Positions 26,556 to 35,897 of a stretch of 64,000 nt of DNA are shown piece after piece. The stretch comes from Synoicihabitans lomoniglobus (GTDB lineage Bacteria > Verrucomicrobiota > Verrucomicrobiia > Opitutales > Opitutaceae). The first letter of the stretch is position 1. Each line of letters opens with the position of its first letter. The notes under the pieces were generated by a model. It was given only the letters and a program-made list of their open reading frames with translations, was not told the origin of the DNA and did no database searches. A program made the translations under genes and the position numbers. Location: positions 5,761,501 to 5,825,500 of the forward strand of contig NZ_CP119075.1 of assembly GCF_029023725.1 (NCBI RefSeq), written 5' to 3'.

Positions 26556-28112
26556 ATGAACCCATCGTCCGTCGTTTCGATCCGAGGTGCGTTAGCGCCA
26601 GCCTTCGTGGCATTGGTCTTGTTTCGCCTGGTCTATGCCTGGTGGGGCCCCCTCGAACTGGTGGGGGACGAGGCCTACTACTGGGACTGGAGTCGCCGGC
26701 TTGCTTGGGGATACTACAGCAAACCGCCGATGGTGGCGTGGCTCATCGCGGGCGCGACGAGCCTGGGGGGAGACCACGTCGCAGTGATTCGCACGTTGGC
26801 GGTGTTGTTCACCTCCGGTTCGCTGGTTTTCGCCTACCTGCTCGCCACCGAACTCTTTGATGAGCGCGTCGCCCGGTGGTTTCTGACCACGCTGGCATTG
26901 GTCCCGGCAGCGCTGGCACAGAATCTGATTTTTACCATCGATGCGCCGCTCCTGTTTTTTTGGAGCGCGGCACTGTGGGGTTTCGCCCGCTGGCTTCGCG
27001 CGCGCAGCCGCCGGGGCCAGAACATCTGGGGACTCGCACTCGCCCTGTGCGTGGGGGCCGGATTGCTGACCAAGCAGATGATGGCGGTTTTCCCACTCCT
27101 TGCCTTGATCTATCTGGGGAGTAGCACCACGCATCGAAATCGTCTGCGGGAATGGAGGATCTGGGGCATTTTCGCGCTGGGATTCAGCGCCTGGATTCCG
27201 GTGGCGGTTTGGAATATTCGACACAGTTGGGTGTTGGTGAGCCATACCGCCCATCACTTTGAGTTCTATCCGTTTTCGGTGGTAGCCGCCGTTCGTCGGT
27301 TCACAGCGTTCGTCGGCGGAGAAGTCGCCCTCATGGGTTTTGTCGTCGGCCTGTTGGGCGTTGCAGCCTTGCTCACTGCGATTGCGCGATTTTGGCGGCG
27401 CGAGCTCAACGACGCGGAACGGCTGCTGTTTTGGTTCAGCGTGCCGGCTCTGCTCGTCATGGCTTTTCTGACGTTTCGCCAGCGCATCAACCTGAACTGG
27501 CCACTGGTCTATCTCCCGTCACTGCTCCTATTGACCGTGCACTGGTCTCTGCCCAACACGCAGGGCCAGCGCCGTTTGAAGATCGGTCGATGGCTGCGCC
27601 CGGGGCTCATTTTTTCCGCCGCACTCTCGGTGGTGGCGTATGCCTATCCGGCAATCGTGCGGGGGGTGGATCTGGGTGGTAGTCGCCTCGATCCCACCGC
27701 CCGGCTGCGGGGGTGGCAGGAACTTGCGACCGAGGTTGAGCCTTGGCGTGAGCGCATGCGTGACGAATTTGGCGAACCCGGTTTCGTGCTTACTTCCGGG
27801 CACCGCTACGTGACCAGCCAGATGGCGTTTTACCTGGCGGGCCAACCGCGGGTGTTGCGATGGCCGACGGTTCCCGGAGCGACCGAGTCACAGTATGAAG
27901 TTTGGGGCGGGCTCGATGACTATCAGGGCCAACCCGCCTTGATCATTCACCAGCTCGACAAACACGGTCCCGAACTCCCGGCCGCATTGCGTTCCGCCTT
28001 CGAGTCAATCGAGCCGCGGCACACCGTTGCCGTCTCCTTGGGCGGAGGGCACGTCAGGCGTTATCAGCTGTTCTTCGGCCACCACTTCCTCGGCGCTGCT
28101 CATGAAGGTTGA
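26556..28112 (+). CDS. GT39-type membrane glycosyltransferase (ArnT-like)
   Basis: 518 aa with about 10-12 membrane helices. The first loop holds 'LVGDEAYYWDWSRRLAWGYYSKPPMVAWLIA', the acidic D-E motif of the PMT/ArnT superfamily that takes lipid-phosphate-linked sugars. A soluble C-terminal part follows helix 12 (from about residue 370). The ATG 26556 has a good GAGGACGGAG before it. With the following genes this forms a typical set for adding a sugar to lipid A or other envelope lipid; the sugar is not shown by the sequence. It ends 10 bp inside the next gene. Confidence 0.87.
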   Translation: MNPSSVVSIRGALAPAFVALVLFRLVYAWWGPLELVGDEAYYWDWSRRLAWGYYSKPPMVAWLIAGATSLGGDHVAVIRTLAVLFTSGSLVFAYLLATELFDERVARWFLTTLALVPAALAQNLIFTIDAPLLFFWSAALWGFARWLRARSRRGQNIWGLALALCVGAGLLTKQMMAVFPLLALIYLGSSTTHRNRLREWRIWGIFALGFSAWIPVAVWNIRHSWVLVSHTAHHFEFYPFSVVAAVRRFTAFVGGEVALMGFVVGLLGVAALLTAIARFWRRELNDAERLLFWFSVPALLVMAFLTFRQRINLNWPLVYLPSLLLLTVHWSLPNTQGQRRLKIGRWLRPGLIFSAALSVVAYAYPAIVRGVDLGGSRLDPTARLRGWQELATEVEPWRERMRDEFGEPGFVLTSGHRYVTSQMAFYLAGQPRVLRWPTVPGATESQYEVWGGLDDYQGQPALIIHQLDKHGPELPAALRSAFESIEPRHTVAVSLGGGHVRRYQLFFGHHFLGAAHEG

Positions 28113-29604
28113 CGAGGTGAAAATCATCAACGTTGGGCTCGCTGGCGGTCTCGTCGCGCTCGTTTTCCTCCGAGTTTTTCCGGAATGGGAAATCGCGGTG
28201 TCCCGATGGTTCTTTGACCCCATCATCGGCTGGCCGCACGACGCGAAGTTTGTCGTTCAAGCGGTGTATCACTGGGCTACCTTGCCTGCCTTGATAATGG
28301 CGATAGGAGGCCTGGTGCTCGCCCTGCTTTCTCTACGGTGGCGTCGATTTGTGCGCTATCGATCAATCGGGATTTTTCTTTTCGCGGCCATGGCAATGGG
28401 ACCGGGCGTATTGGTGAACGCCGTCTTTAAGGAGCATTTCCATCGCCCGCGTCCGCGTGAAATTGTCGAGTTCAACGGAACCGCCGAATTCAAGCGCTTG
28501 GGGCAGGTCGGGAGCGGTGAACGAGGCGCGTCTTTCCCCTCCGGCCATGCGTCGATGGGTTTCTTTCTGACGCTACCTTATTTCTTTTTCCGGGTTCGCC
28601 GACGGGGGCTGGCCTGGGTATTTTTGATCTTCGGCACCCTGAGTGGGTTGGCGATCGGCATGGGGCGCGTCATGCAGGGAGGCCATTTTCTGGGAGATGT
28701 GATCGCATCCGGGCTGATTGTCTGGGTGACCGGCCGCGCCACTTGGACATGGGTCACCCGCCCGAAATCCCGTGCGGCCGTGCCAGCTCCGCTCGTCATG
28801 CCGGGCGGGTCGCGAGAGCGCAGCATTCCCGGCCGCATCGCGGTTGCGGATCGAGCCGCCTATCTCCGCGAACGAATCATCGCGGAAAGGCCACTGCTCT
28901 CGGTAATTGTTCCGTTCTACAACGAGCAGGACAACGTCAGTGACGTTCTGGCTGAGATTCGACGCCGTCAACCCGCCGCCGAGATCGTCGCGGTCGATGA
29001 CGGCAGCTCGGACGCGACGTGGGAGAAGATCAACGCTGCCCCCGATGTGATCGGTTTGCTCCACCCGCGCAACCGGGGACAGAGCGCGGCCATTCTCACG
29101 GGCCTTCACCACGCCTCGGGTGAGTTCTGCGTGCTGATGGATGGAGATGGGCAGAACGACCCCGCCGATATTGATTCGCTCATCGGTGCATGGCGCGACG
29201 GAACGGCGGACGTGATCTGTGGCTATCGGCTCAAGCGGCGCGACAAGTTGAGTCGCGTCGTGGCTTCACGTTTCGCCAACGCCGTTCGCCGGTTGTTTCT
29301 TCATGACGGGATCAGGGACACGGGGTGCTCGCTGAAATTGTTTCATCGCGATGTGGTGGTGCTCTTGCCGCGCTTCAACGGCGTCCATCGCTACCTGCCC
29401 GCTGTATTCAGTCGAGCAGGACTCAGGCTACAGGAGGTTCCCGTTAATCACCGCCCCCGGAGTGCGGGCATCTCGAAGTATACCAACTGGAAACGTGGAT
29501 TGGTCGGCCTCTATGATCTGGTGGGGGTGAACTGGCTGCTCCGTCGCCATGTGGTGGTCCCTGTCGCCGAAGTTTCCCATGCACGACGTGTTGTTCAGCT
29601 TTAA
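28102..29604 (+). CDS. PAP2 phosphatase fused to GT2 glycosyltransferase
   Basis: 500 aa. The N-terminal half (residues about 10-225) is a PAP2 membrane phosphatase with its three motifs: 'KEHFHRPRP', 'FPSGHASMG' and 'GRVMQGGHFLGDV'. The C-terminal half (about 260-500) is a GT2 transferase of the dolichyl-phosphate-mannose-synthase/ArnC kind: 'LLSVIVPFYNEQDNV', 'IVAVDDGSSDATW', 'VLMDGDGQNDP' and 'DTGCSLKLF'. The PAP2 half could remove a phosphate from lipid A (as LpxE does) or recycle the carrier lipid; the GT2 half would charge the carrier that the upstream GT39 uses. The fusion places both steps in one chain. Starts inside the upstream gene by 11 bp, which suggests coupling. Confidence 0.88.
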   Translation: MKVDEVKIINVGLAGGLVALVFLRVFPEWEIAVSRWFFDPIIGWPHDAKFVVQAVYHWATLPALIMAIGGLVLALLSLRWRRFVRYRSIGIFLFAAMAMGPGVLVNAVFKEHFHRPRPREIVEFNGTAEFKRLGQVGSGERGASFPSGHASMGFFLTLPYFFFRVRRRGLAWVFLIFGTLSGLAIGMGRVMQGGHFLGDVIASGLIVWVTGRATWTWVTRPKSRAAVPAPLVMPGGSRERSIPGRIAVADRAAYLRERIIAERPLLSVIVPFYNEQDNVSDVLAEIRRRQPAAEIVAVDDGSSDATWEKINAAPDVIGLLHPRNRGQSAAILTGLHHASGEFCVLMDGDGQNDPADIDSLIGAWRDGTADVICGYRLKRRDKLSRVVASRFANAVRRLFLHDGIRDTGCSLKLFHRDVVVLLPRFNGVHRYLPAVFSRAGLRLQEVPVNHRPRSAGISKYTNWKRGLVGLYDLVGVNWLLRRHVVVPVAEVSHARRVVQL

Positions 29605-29890
29605 CCAGTGGGCGGTCACTCCTTGGAAACTGATCGGCTACTGCGGCGTCCTGCTGTTCGGCGGACGCTGGATCGCTCAATTGGCCAGCTCCGCGATGGC
29701 GGGTAAGCCGACGTTTCCTCGTCTTTTCTGGTATTTGAGTTTGAGCGGCAGCGCCTGCTTGCTGGCCTATTTCATCTGGGGAAAAAACGATTCCGTCGGA
29801 ATTCTCTCCAATCTCATGCCGGCATTCATCGCCGCCTACAATTTGATGTTGGATATCAGACATCGCCGACGTGCGACCGGAGTTTCGTGA
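29579..29890 (+). CDS. Lipid A biosynthesis N-terminal domain protein (LAB_N)
   Basis: 103 aa with three hydrophobic segments. The motifs 'LIGYCGVLLFGGRWIAQLASS' and 'PTFPRLFWYLSLSGSACLLAYFIWGKNDSVGILSNLMPAFIAAYNLML' match the LAB_N domain that often sits beside GT2 and ArnT-like genes. ATG 29579 is favoured (MHDVLFSF) and overlaps the upstream gene by 26 bp. It completes the three-gene envelope-modification unit. Confidence 0.85.
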   Translation: MHDVLFSFNQWAVTPWKLIGYCGVLLFGGRWIAQLASSAMAGKPTFPRLFWYLSLSGSACLLAYFIWGKNDSVGILSNLMPAFIAAYNLMLDIRHRRRATGVS

Positions 29891-29901
29891 CGGGTGGCGG
29901 A

Positions 29902-30057
29902 TGCCACGCAGGACCTGGCTTCCACGATCGCAGTATCGACGTGCAAATCTCACGCGTATATCGCCTGATCGAAGAGGAGTTTAAGATACCGCGCCACCTC
30001 CAGAACCTGGGCGAGGTCTGCCAGGTGTCCGCCCCCGAACCAGCCGCAACATCATGA
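29902..30057 (+). pseudogene. 3' remnant of a second ompR gene
   Basis: From 29923 the frame reads HDRSIDVQISRVYRLIEEEF, then KIPRHLQNLGEV, and ends at TGA 30055. This matches the end of OmpR ('YDRSMDVQISRVRRLVEEDS...PRYIQTVWGFGYV') with degraded positions at the end. The stop overlaps the ATG of envZ (ATGA), as ompR-envZ operons do. Upstream sequence no longer encodes OmpR, so this is a broken gene whose 5' part was replaced by the lipid A genes. Confidence 0.8.
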
Positions 30058-31373
30058 CATTTTTCCCCAAAACGCTCCTGGTCCGCACAGCGCTCTACCT
30101 CGGAATGCTGCTCGCGATTGGTCAGATGTTTTGGACCGCGGCGGCGCGCTATCTCTTGGAGACTCAGGTAAAGCCGGCCTACGATCAACAAGTCGTCGAT
30201 ATGGTCGTCATGGCTCAAGCACTCATCGAGAGCCAGCCGCCCGCCGCCGATCCCGCATCCATCGAGACGCTGCACCTGCCTCAGTTGCGAGCCCTGAAGA
30301 TCGTCCCCGATTCCCAGCCTCGACCCGAACTTGTCCCCCACGCCCCCGATGATGTGCCCGGCAATCTGATCGAACTGATGCAGCAGCGCTTCGGCACCTC
30401 CGTGCTTTGCCTCCAGGAAAAGGAAGGGGAGGTCACGTGGCTGCGCTTCCCTGCGCGAGGTCAGTTTTTCTGGTTCAACTTCGTGGCGGAACCGGAGGAT
30501 GGCACCATCCTGACCTCCGAGTTTTTGCTGTTCTCGGTGCTATTCGTTTTAGCCGTCGGGGGATCCTATTTGATCGTGTTTCAGATCATCAGGAAGCTGC
30601 GCTACGTCACCGACGCAGCGAAAGCAATTGGTCGGGGCGAGCCACCGGGCACCCTGGCATTGAGCGGACCGGAGGAGATTCAGTCGCTCGCGGAGGGGTT
30701 CAACCAGATGTCGCGGGATTTGATCAAGCTCGAGGCCGAACGCCGACTCATGCTCGCAGGGATTTCACACGATCTTCGAACGCCGCTCACGCGCATGCGC
30801 ATCGCAGTGGAACTCGCCAAAAACGATTTAGATCCGGCCTTGGTTCACGATATCGAAGACATGGATGCGATTCTCAGTCAGTTTCTGGACTACGCCCGGG
30901 ACGGCAACGAAGAGCAACCCGCCGAGCACGATCTCAATGCTCTCATCGCAGAAACCATTCAACGCTACGCGGCTCGCGGCCACACGCTGGAAGCCAACCT
31001 CGGCCCGATCCCTCGGTTCGCTTTTCGCGGGAATTCGATCAGGCGAGTCTTGGAGAATCTGATCGATAACGCAGTGCGTTATGGCAAAACGAACATTCAG
31101 GTGACCACGACCTGCAGCGCTGACGTGGTGTCGATTACAGTTTCTGATTCCGGGCCCGGGATTCGCAGCGGGAGACCCGAAGATTATATTAAACCGTTCG
31201 CGCGGGAGGATGTATCACGTTCGGAACGGGGGGCCGGACTCGGCTTGACCATCGCAGATCGGGCGGCGCGCCTTCACGGTGGTCGTCTTCGCCTTAGAAA
31301 CGCAGATCAAGGCGGCGTGAGCGTCACGGTCGAACTTCCGCTGACACGTTCAAAGGGTGAGCATAAGACCTGA
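30054..31373 (+). CDS. envZ: EnvZ-type sensor histidine kinase
   Basis: 439 aa. Two membrane helices (about residues 12-30 and 157-178) enclose a periplasmic part of about 125 residues. HAMP follows (180-232, 'GPEEIQSLAEGFNQMSRDLI'), then the dimerisation domain with H239 in 'LAGISHDLRTPLTRMRIA', as in EnvZ, and an ATPase domain ('NLIDNAVRYG', 'SDSGPGI', 'GAGLGLTIA'). It starts on the stop of the ompR remnant and is separated from the intact ompR, which it probably still phosphorylates. The cluster suggests control of the lipid A genes, but no direct evidence of this is visible. Confidence 0.88.
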   Translation: MTFFPKTLLVRTALYLGMLLAIGQMFWTAAARYLLETQVKPAYDQQVVDMVVMAQALIESQPPAADPASIETLHLPQLRALKIVPDSQPRPELVPHAPDDVPGNLIELMQQRFGTSVLCLQEKEGEVTWLRFPARGQFFWFNFVAEPEDGTILTSEFLLFSVLFVLAVGGSYLIVFQIIRKLRYVTDAAKAIGRGEPPGTLALSGPEEIQSLAEGFNQMSRDLIKLEAERRLMLAGISHDLRTPLTRMRIAVELAKNDLDPALVHDIEDMDAILSQFLDYARDGNEEQPAEHDLNALIAETIQRYAARGHTLEANLGPIPRFAFRGNSIRRVLENLIDNAVRYGKTNIQVTTTCSADVVSITVSDSGPGIRSGRPEDYIKPFAREDVSRSERGAGLGLTIADRAARLHGGRLRLRNADQGGVSVTVELPLTRSKGEHKT

Positions 31374-31818
31374 ACACCCTCTGGTCACCTGACCTGACCC
31401 TGTGCCGACATCGGATTCCGATGTCGGAGTGTCGTCGTCCGCGGTCGCGGATTTCTCGAAACTAACCATTGAGCTAAAGGCCCAGCGCGGTTCGGGACAT
31501 CGAGGGCTTGGGCGGCGCTGGTTGGGCCGAAACGTCGATGGAGGCGAATCTCGGACGGGTATTGGCTGTGGGCTACTCTACAAGGCGAATGAACGAGAGC
31601 GCGCCGGGGCCGGGAGGTTCGCGGATGTTTCCCGCAGCTCCCCCGACTTCCCCTATGCGACTTACCCCGATCTGCACGGCGCTCCGCGTCGTGGGCCCGC
31701 CCGCGAACCCCGCGGTGACGTGCGTTTCCCCCTTTTGGTCCAGCTGCGTCCGTCACTGTTTTGGTGGCGGGCTTTGTTACCAAACACCCCTCATCCGACC
31801 GGTCGGTCCGGCGTATGA
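31374..31818. other. Non-coding region before the first TonB receptor, with repeat B
   Basis: About 445 bp without a credible gene. Repeat B occupies 31403-31495. The rest, up to the receptor start, probably carries the receptor promoter, but I see no clear -35/-10 pair or operator. Confidence 0.5.
31403..31495. repeat. 93-bp direct repeat B carrying a tRNA-Ile fragment
   Basis: Same orientation as repeat A (25451-25543). It contains 'CTAACCATTGAGCTAAAGG', identical to the intact tRNA-Ile part. It forms the other edge of the segment with ompR, the lipid A genes and envZ. Confidence 0.75.
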
Positions 31819-34800
31819 ATGACCTACACCAACACCATGCATACCATTAGAAATACATCCCTGCGTCGGTCGACGATCGGGGCGGTTTCGGCGCTTTTTG
31901 TCGCCGGTGCCGCATTCGCCCAGTCCACGGCCGACACGGAGATCGATGACGAAGACATCGTTGTGCTGTCTCCGTTTGAGGTCTCCGCCGAAGAAGAACA
32001 AGGCTACACCGCTGCCACCACCTTGGCCGGTAATCGTCTCAACACCGAACTCCGCGACATCGGCAATGCCGTGACCGTCGTGACCAAGCAGTTTCTCGAC
32101 GATATCGCGGCGACCGACAACGAGAGTCTGCTGCAATACACCACCGGCACCGAGGTCGGTAACATCGGCGGCAACTTCGCGGGGTTCGGTGACGGTTCGC
32201 GGCTCGATGAGTCGTCGCGCTTCGCCAACCCCAACCAAAACACCCGGGTGCGCGGTTTGGCCGCCGCCGACAATACGCGCGATTTCTTCGCCACCAGCAT
32301 CCCGTGGGATGGCTACTCGATCGACCGCGTCGATCTGCAACGGGGGCCCAACTCCATCTTGTTCGGCCAGGGTTCGCCTGCCGGCATCATCAACTCCGGT
32401 TCGAAACAGGCTTCGTTTAAAAACTCCCACGAGGTCGCTTTCCGCGTGGGCAGTTACGGAAGCGCCCGCGCCTCGGTCGATTTCAACCGCGTGCTCCTGG
32501 AGGACCAACTCGCGGTGCGCGTGGCCGCGCTCAAGGACGACACGCGTTATCAGCAGGATCCGGCCTTTCAGGACTCGGAACGTATCTTCGCGGCCGTGCG
32601 TTTCGAACCCGAGTTCTTGAAGCGGGGTTCGGCTCGCACGATCCTCAAGGCCAGCTTTGAGGACGGTGCCATCACCTCGAACCGGCCGCGCACGCTGCCT
32701 CCGCTCGATTATATCACGCCGTGGTTCTACACCGGCACTTACCAGGGCGTGCAAAACGGTCAGCCACGTTCCTTCAACAACCTCAACGGTGAGACGTTCA
32801 ACGCCTTCCAACTGCGCGACGACAACACCGGCCGACCGAACCATGGTCAGACCCGTCCCGCCATCAATGGGGGCCCCGACGCCGGCAGCCCGAACCCTTC
32901 CTTCAATCCGTGGGTGGGCGGTTTCGCGAACGCCTTTGAGAGCCCGTTTGTCTACTTCGATGGCAACGGCGGCGTGAGCCCCTCGCTCGGTCAGCAGAGT
33001 GAGATCCGTGACCAGTCGGGCGAGGGGGGACGGGCCGACGACGGCACGATCGACGACAATGTCTCGCTGGGTTTTCATCGCATGGGCGGCGTCAACAGTT
33101 ACTCCAACTACGCGGTGCGCGCCGAACTGCCCTATGCGCAGGTGGGCGTCTATAAGGACAACAGCCTCACCGACCCGAGTGTGTTCGACTTCTACAACAA
33201 CTTGATCGACGGCCCCAACAAAGGCGAGTGGCAGAACTTCGACTCGTTTAACATCTCGCTCGCGCAGACGTTCATGAACGACAAGTTCGGCGTCGAAATT
33301 GTCTTCAATCAGGAGTCCTACGACAACGGTCAGCTCTCGCTTCTCAGTGGGGCCAACCAGGGTCTGTTCATCGACTTCAACTCCGTCTACTCCGACGGCA
33401 CCGCCGAGGGCATCGCCGGCGCGGCCCCCGATGGTCGCAACGAACCTTTCGCCGACGGCACGCCCAACTCCAACGTCGGTCGCCCCTTCGTCGGGGGCAC
33501 CAGTGGGGGCGGCAACAACTCGTTCGTTTCGGAACGCGATGGCTTTCGCGCCACCGCATTCTTCACGCACGATTTTGCGCGCGAAGGTAACCCGAGCACG
33601 CTGAAGCGCTTGCTCGGCAAACACACCCTCACGGGGCTCGTGGCGTCGGAATCGCAGGACACCGACACCCGTCGCTGGATCCGCTACAACATCAACCGCG
33701 AATACATGGATTTCCTCGGGGGAGATTTGGCCAACAACAACTTCAACTCCAACTACCTCCAGCCGCACTCCGTGATTTATCTGGGGGATTCGCTCCTTAA
33801 CGCCTCCACGGCCGCCGGGGCCAATATTCCACGTGTTACCACGCGTTTTGACATGCCCCGCGACTACGCCATCCGCGTGTTCGACATGACGTGGAACGCC
33901 GGCCCCGACGTCGGTTTCGACGACGAGTGGCTCAATCCCTACTACCCGGACATCTCGCCGTTCAACGACTATGACGATCCGACCACGCCCGACACCGACG
34001 AGACCGGCTCCCGCATCGACACGCAGGCCAACAACATCGCCAACTACGTCGGCTGGCGCTACGAGCCGGTGACCATCACCGACTCCGAGGACAATAACGG
34101 CGCCAATCGCGATGCGCACACCACCTTCGCTCGGCTCACTCGCAACGAGGTAGACTCCGAAGCCTTCGTTTGGCAGGCCCACTTCTGGGACAACGCCGTC
34201 GTCGGCACCTACGGCTGGCGCAAAGACGTCGCGCGCGCTTGGAGCACTTCCGCCGATACCAACACCCAGGCGGATGGCAGTAGCGTCGGCCCCGCCGATC
34301 GGCTCAAGCTCACCGGCGATATCTACAAGATCGACCCCGACGGTTTCAACGAGATCGAGGTCGAGTCCAACAGCTTCTCCATCGTGGCCCATTTGGACCA
34401 GTTGCCGTTGATCAAAGACGCGACCGAACGCCTGCCGTTCCTCACGACCGTCTTCTACAACAAGTCCGAAAACTTCCAACCCGCCGCCGAGCGGGTGGAT
34501 GTCTACGGGGTGCCGTTGGATGCACCCGCCGGCACGACGACCGATGCGGGTTTCCTAATCGAATCCAAGAGCGGTCGCTTCTCCCTCAAAGTGAACAAGT
34601 ATGAAACCGAGGTCGTGCGAAGCTCCAGCTCCGCCCTCTCGGGTGTCGGCTTCATTGGCAACTCGCAGGCTTGGTCGGGCAACTGGGTCAACCGCTTCGA
34701 GTTCAACCTGCGCGGCAACACGATCGACACCCAGGGAGCCGACGACGACGACGATAACGGCCGTTACAACTTCGGCGCCGGTCAAAACGGCGAAGATGCC

Positions 34801-35640
34801 GCCGCCGCCGCCGTGCGTGAACAAAACGTGATCGCCGCCTGGCGTGCCTGGCAGGCCTCCGTTGATCCCCGCTTCTATGAAGCCTGGGGCATCGATCTGG
34901 TGGACTGGCAAAACGACGGCATCAGTGCCACACAGCCCGCCGGTTTCACTGTCACCGAGGATGCGATTTCCAAAGGCTATGAAATCGAGTTCAACGCCCA
35001 ACCGACTCGCAACTGGCGGCTCACGCTCAACGCGTCGAAAACCACCGCCGTGCGCAAGAACATCGGTGGCGAAAACCTCAACGCGTTCATCGACTCCTAT
35101 GAAGCCGCGCTCAATGAAGGCGCCGACGGCGGCGTCGGCGATCTCCGCATTTGGTGGGGCGGCGCGGGCAATGAACGCGCCCTGTTCCAATGGAACACCA
35201 ACGTCGGCGCCGAATACGCCGCGCGCAAACTGCAGGAAGGCACCAACGTGCCCGAGCTGCGCGAGTGGCGCTTGAATGCCATTTCCAACTACGACTTCGA
35301 TGAGGGCATCCTCAAAGGCGTCAACGTTGGCGGGGCCATTCGGTGGCAAGATGATGTGGTGGTGGGCTTCCCGCCGATTCCGCATCCGACCATCCCGACC
35401 AAGGCCAACTTCGATCTCACCAATCCGTATCGCGGACCAGCGGAGACGAACTTGGACCTCTGGGTGGGTTACAGTCGCCAGCTCAGTGAGAAGATCGATT
35501 GGCGCGTGCAACTCAATGTGCGCAACGTGGGGCAGGGTAACAACCTGATCCCCGTCACCGTGCAACCCGACGGCACGCCCGCCACCTATCGCATCGGCCC
35601 GCACCAGAGCTGGACGCTCACCAACACGTTCAAATTCTAA
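31819..35640 (+). CDS. TonB-dependent outer-membrane receptor 1
   Basis: 1273 aa (or 1267 from ATG 31837). Signal peptide cut near 'GAAFAQS', then the Opitutaceae-type leader 'DEDIVVLSPFEVSAEEEQGY'. The plug domain (about residues 65-230) contains 'IGNAVTVVTKQFLDDIAATDNESLLQYT' and 'VDLQRGPNSILFGQGSPAGIINSGSK'. The rest is the long beta-barrel, ending in 'WTLTNTFKF' with the terminal Phe typical of outer-membrane barrels. It takes up large substrates through TonB energy; the substrate is not visible. There is no SusD gene next to it. A LacI regulator follows on the same strand. A strong terminator ends the unit. Confidence 0.93.
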   Translation: MTYTNTMHTIRNTSLRRSTIGAVSALFVAGAAFAQSTADTEIDDEDIVVLSPFEVSAEEEQGYTAATTLAGNRLNTELRDIGNAVTVVTKQFLDDIAATDNESLLQYTTGTEVGNIGGNFAGFGDGSRLDESSRFANPNQNTRVRGLAAADNTRDFFATSIPWDGYSIDRVDLQRGPNSILFGQGSPAGIINSGSKQASFKNSHEVAFRVGSYGSARASVDFNRVLLEDQLAVRVAALKDDTRYQQDPAFQDSERIFAAVRFEPEFLKRGSARTILKASFEDGAITSNRPRTLPPLDYITPWFYTGTYQGVQNGQPRSFNNLNGETFNAFQLRDDNTGRPNHGQTRPAINGGPDAGSPNPSFNPWVGGFANAFESPFVYFDGNGGVSPSLGQQSEIRDQSGEGGRADDGTIDDNVSLGFHRMGGVNSYSNYAVRAELPYAQVGVYKDNSLTDPSVFDFYNNLIDGPNKGEWQNFDSFNISLAQTFMNDKFGVEIVFNQESYDNGQLSLLSGANQGLFIDFNSVYSDGTAEGIAGAAPDGRNEPFADGTPNSNVGRPFVGGTSGGGNNSFVSERDGFRATAFFTHDFAREGNPSTLKRLLGKHTLTGLVASESQDTDTRRWIRYNINREYMDFLGGDLANNNFNSNYLQPHSVIYLGDSLLNASTAAGANIPRVTTRFDMPRDYAIRVFDMTWNAGPDVGFDDEWLNPYYPDISPFNDYDDPTTPDTDETGSRIDTQANNIANYVGWRYEPVTITDSEDNNGANRDAHTTFARLTRNEVDSEAFVWQAHFWDNAVVGTYGWRKDVARAWSTSADTNTQADGSSVGPADRLKLTGDIYKIDPDGFNEIEVESNSFSIVAHLDQLPLIKDATERLPFLTTVFYNKSENFQPAAERVDVYGVPLDAPAGTTTDAGFLIESKSGRFSLKVNKYETEVVRSSSSALSGVGFIGNSQAWSGNWVNRFEFNLRGNTIDTQGADDDDDNGRYNFGAGQNGEDAAAAAVREQNVIAAWRAWQASVDPRFYEAWGIDLVDWQNDGISATQPAGFTVTEDAISKGYEIEFNAQPTRNWRLTLNASKTTAVRKNIGGENLNAFIDSYEAALNEGADGGVGDLRIWWGGAGNERALFQWNTNVGAEYAARKLQEGTNVPELREWRLNAISNYDFDEGILKGVNVGGAIRWQDDVVVGFPPIPHPTIPTKANFDLTNPYRGPAETNLDLWVGYSRQLSEKIDWRVQLNVRNVGQGNNLIPVTVQPDGTPATYRIGPHQSWTLTNTFKF

Positions 35641-35666
35641 GCGCTGCACGCATAGTTTGGATCTCC

Positions 35667-35698
35667 ACGCTCACCGGTTCGCCGGTGAGCGTTTTTTT
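35667..35698 (+). terminator. Intrinsic terminator after TonB receptor 1
   Basis: An 11-bp stem (ACGCTCACCGG / CCGGTGAGCGT) with a TTCG tetraloop and a run of seven T. The stem ends 52 bp after the receptor stop. Confidence 0.92.
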
Positions 35699-35897
35699 AT
35701 TTTATCTGAAACTCGGCGGAACAAAAACATCACCGGCGGAAGGCTCCGTGCGGGAGCGGATTAGAGAACATCTCCCTGATCTCAAAACCGGAATAACCCT
35801 GCTTAATAAAATGGCGGGCCGCGAGTGGTCGTCAGGGTTATACTCACCAGCCCGATGACACCTGCCCCTCCGATGATTCCTCGGTATGATTTTCATC

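Noticed and set aside
31777-34479. A 900-codon open frame on the minus strand
   Set aside because: Antisense to TonB receptor 1; Val/Gly/Glu-rich without motifs, signal peptide or ribosome binding site.
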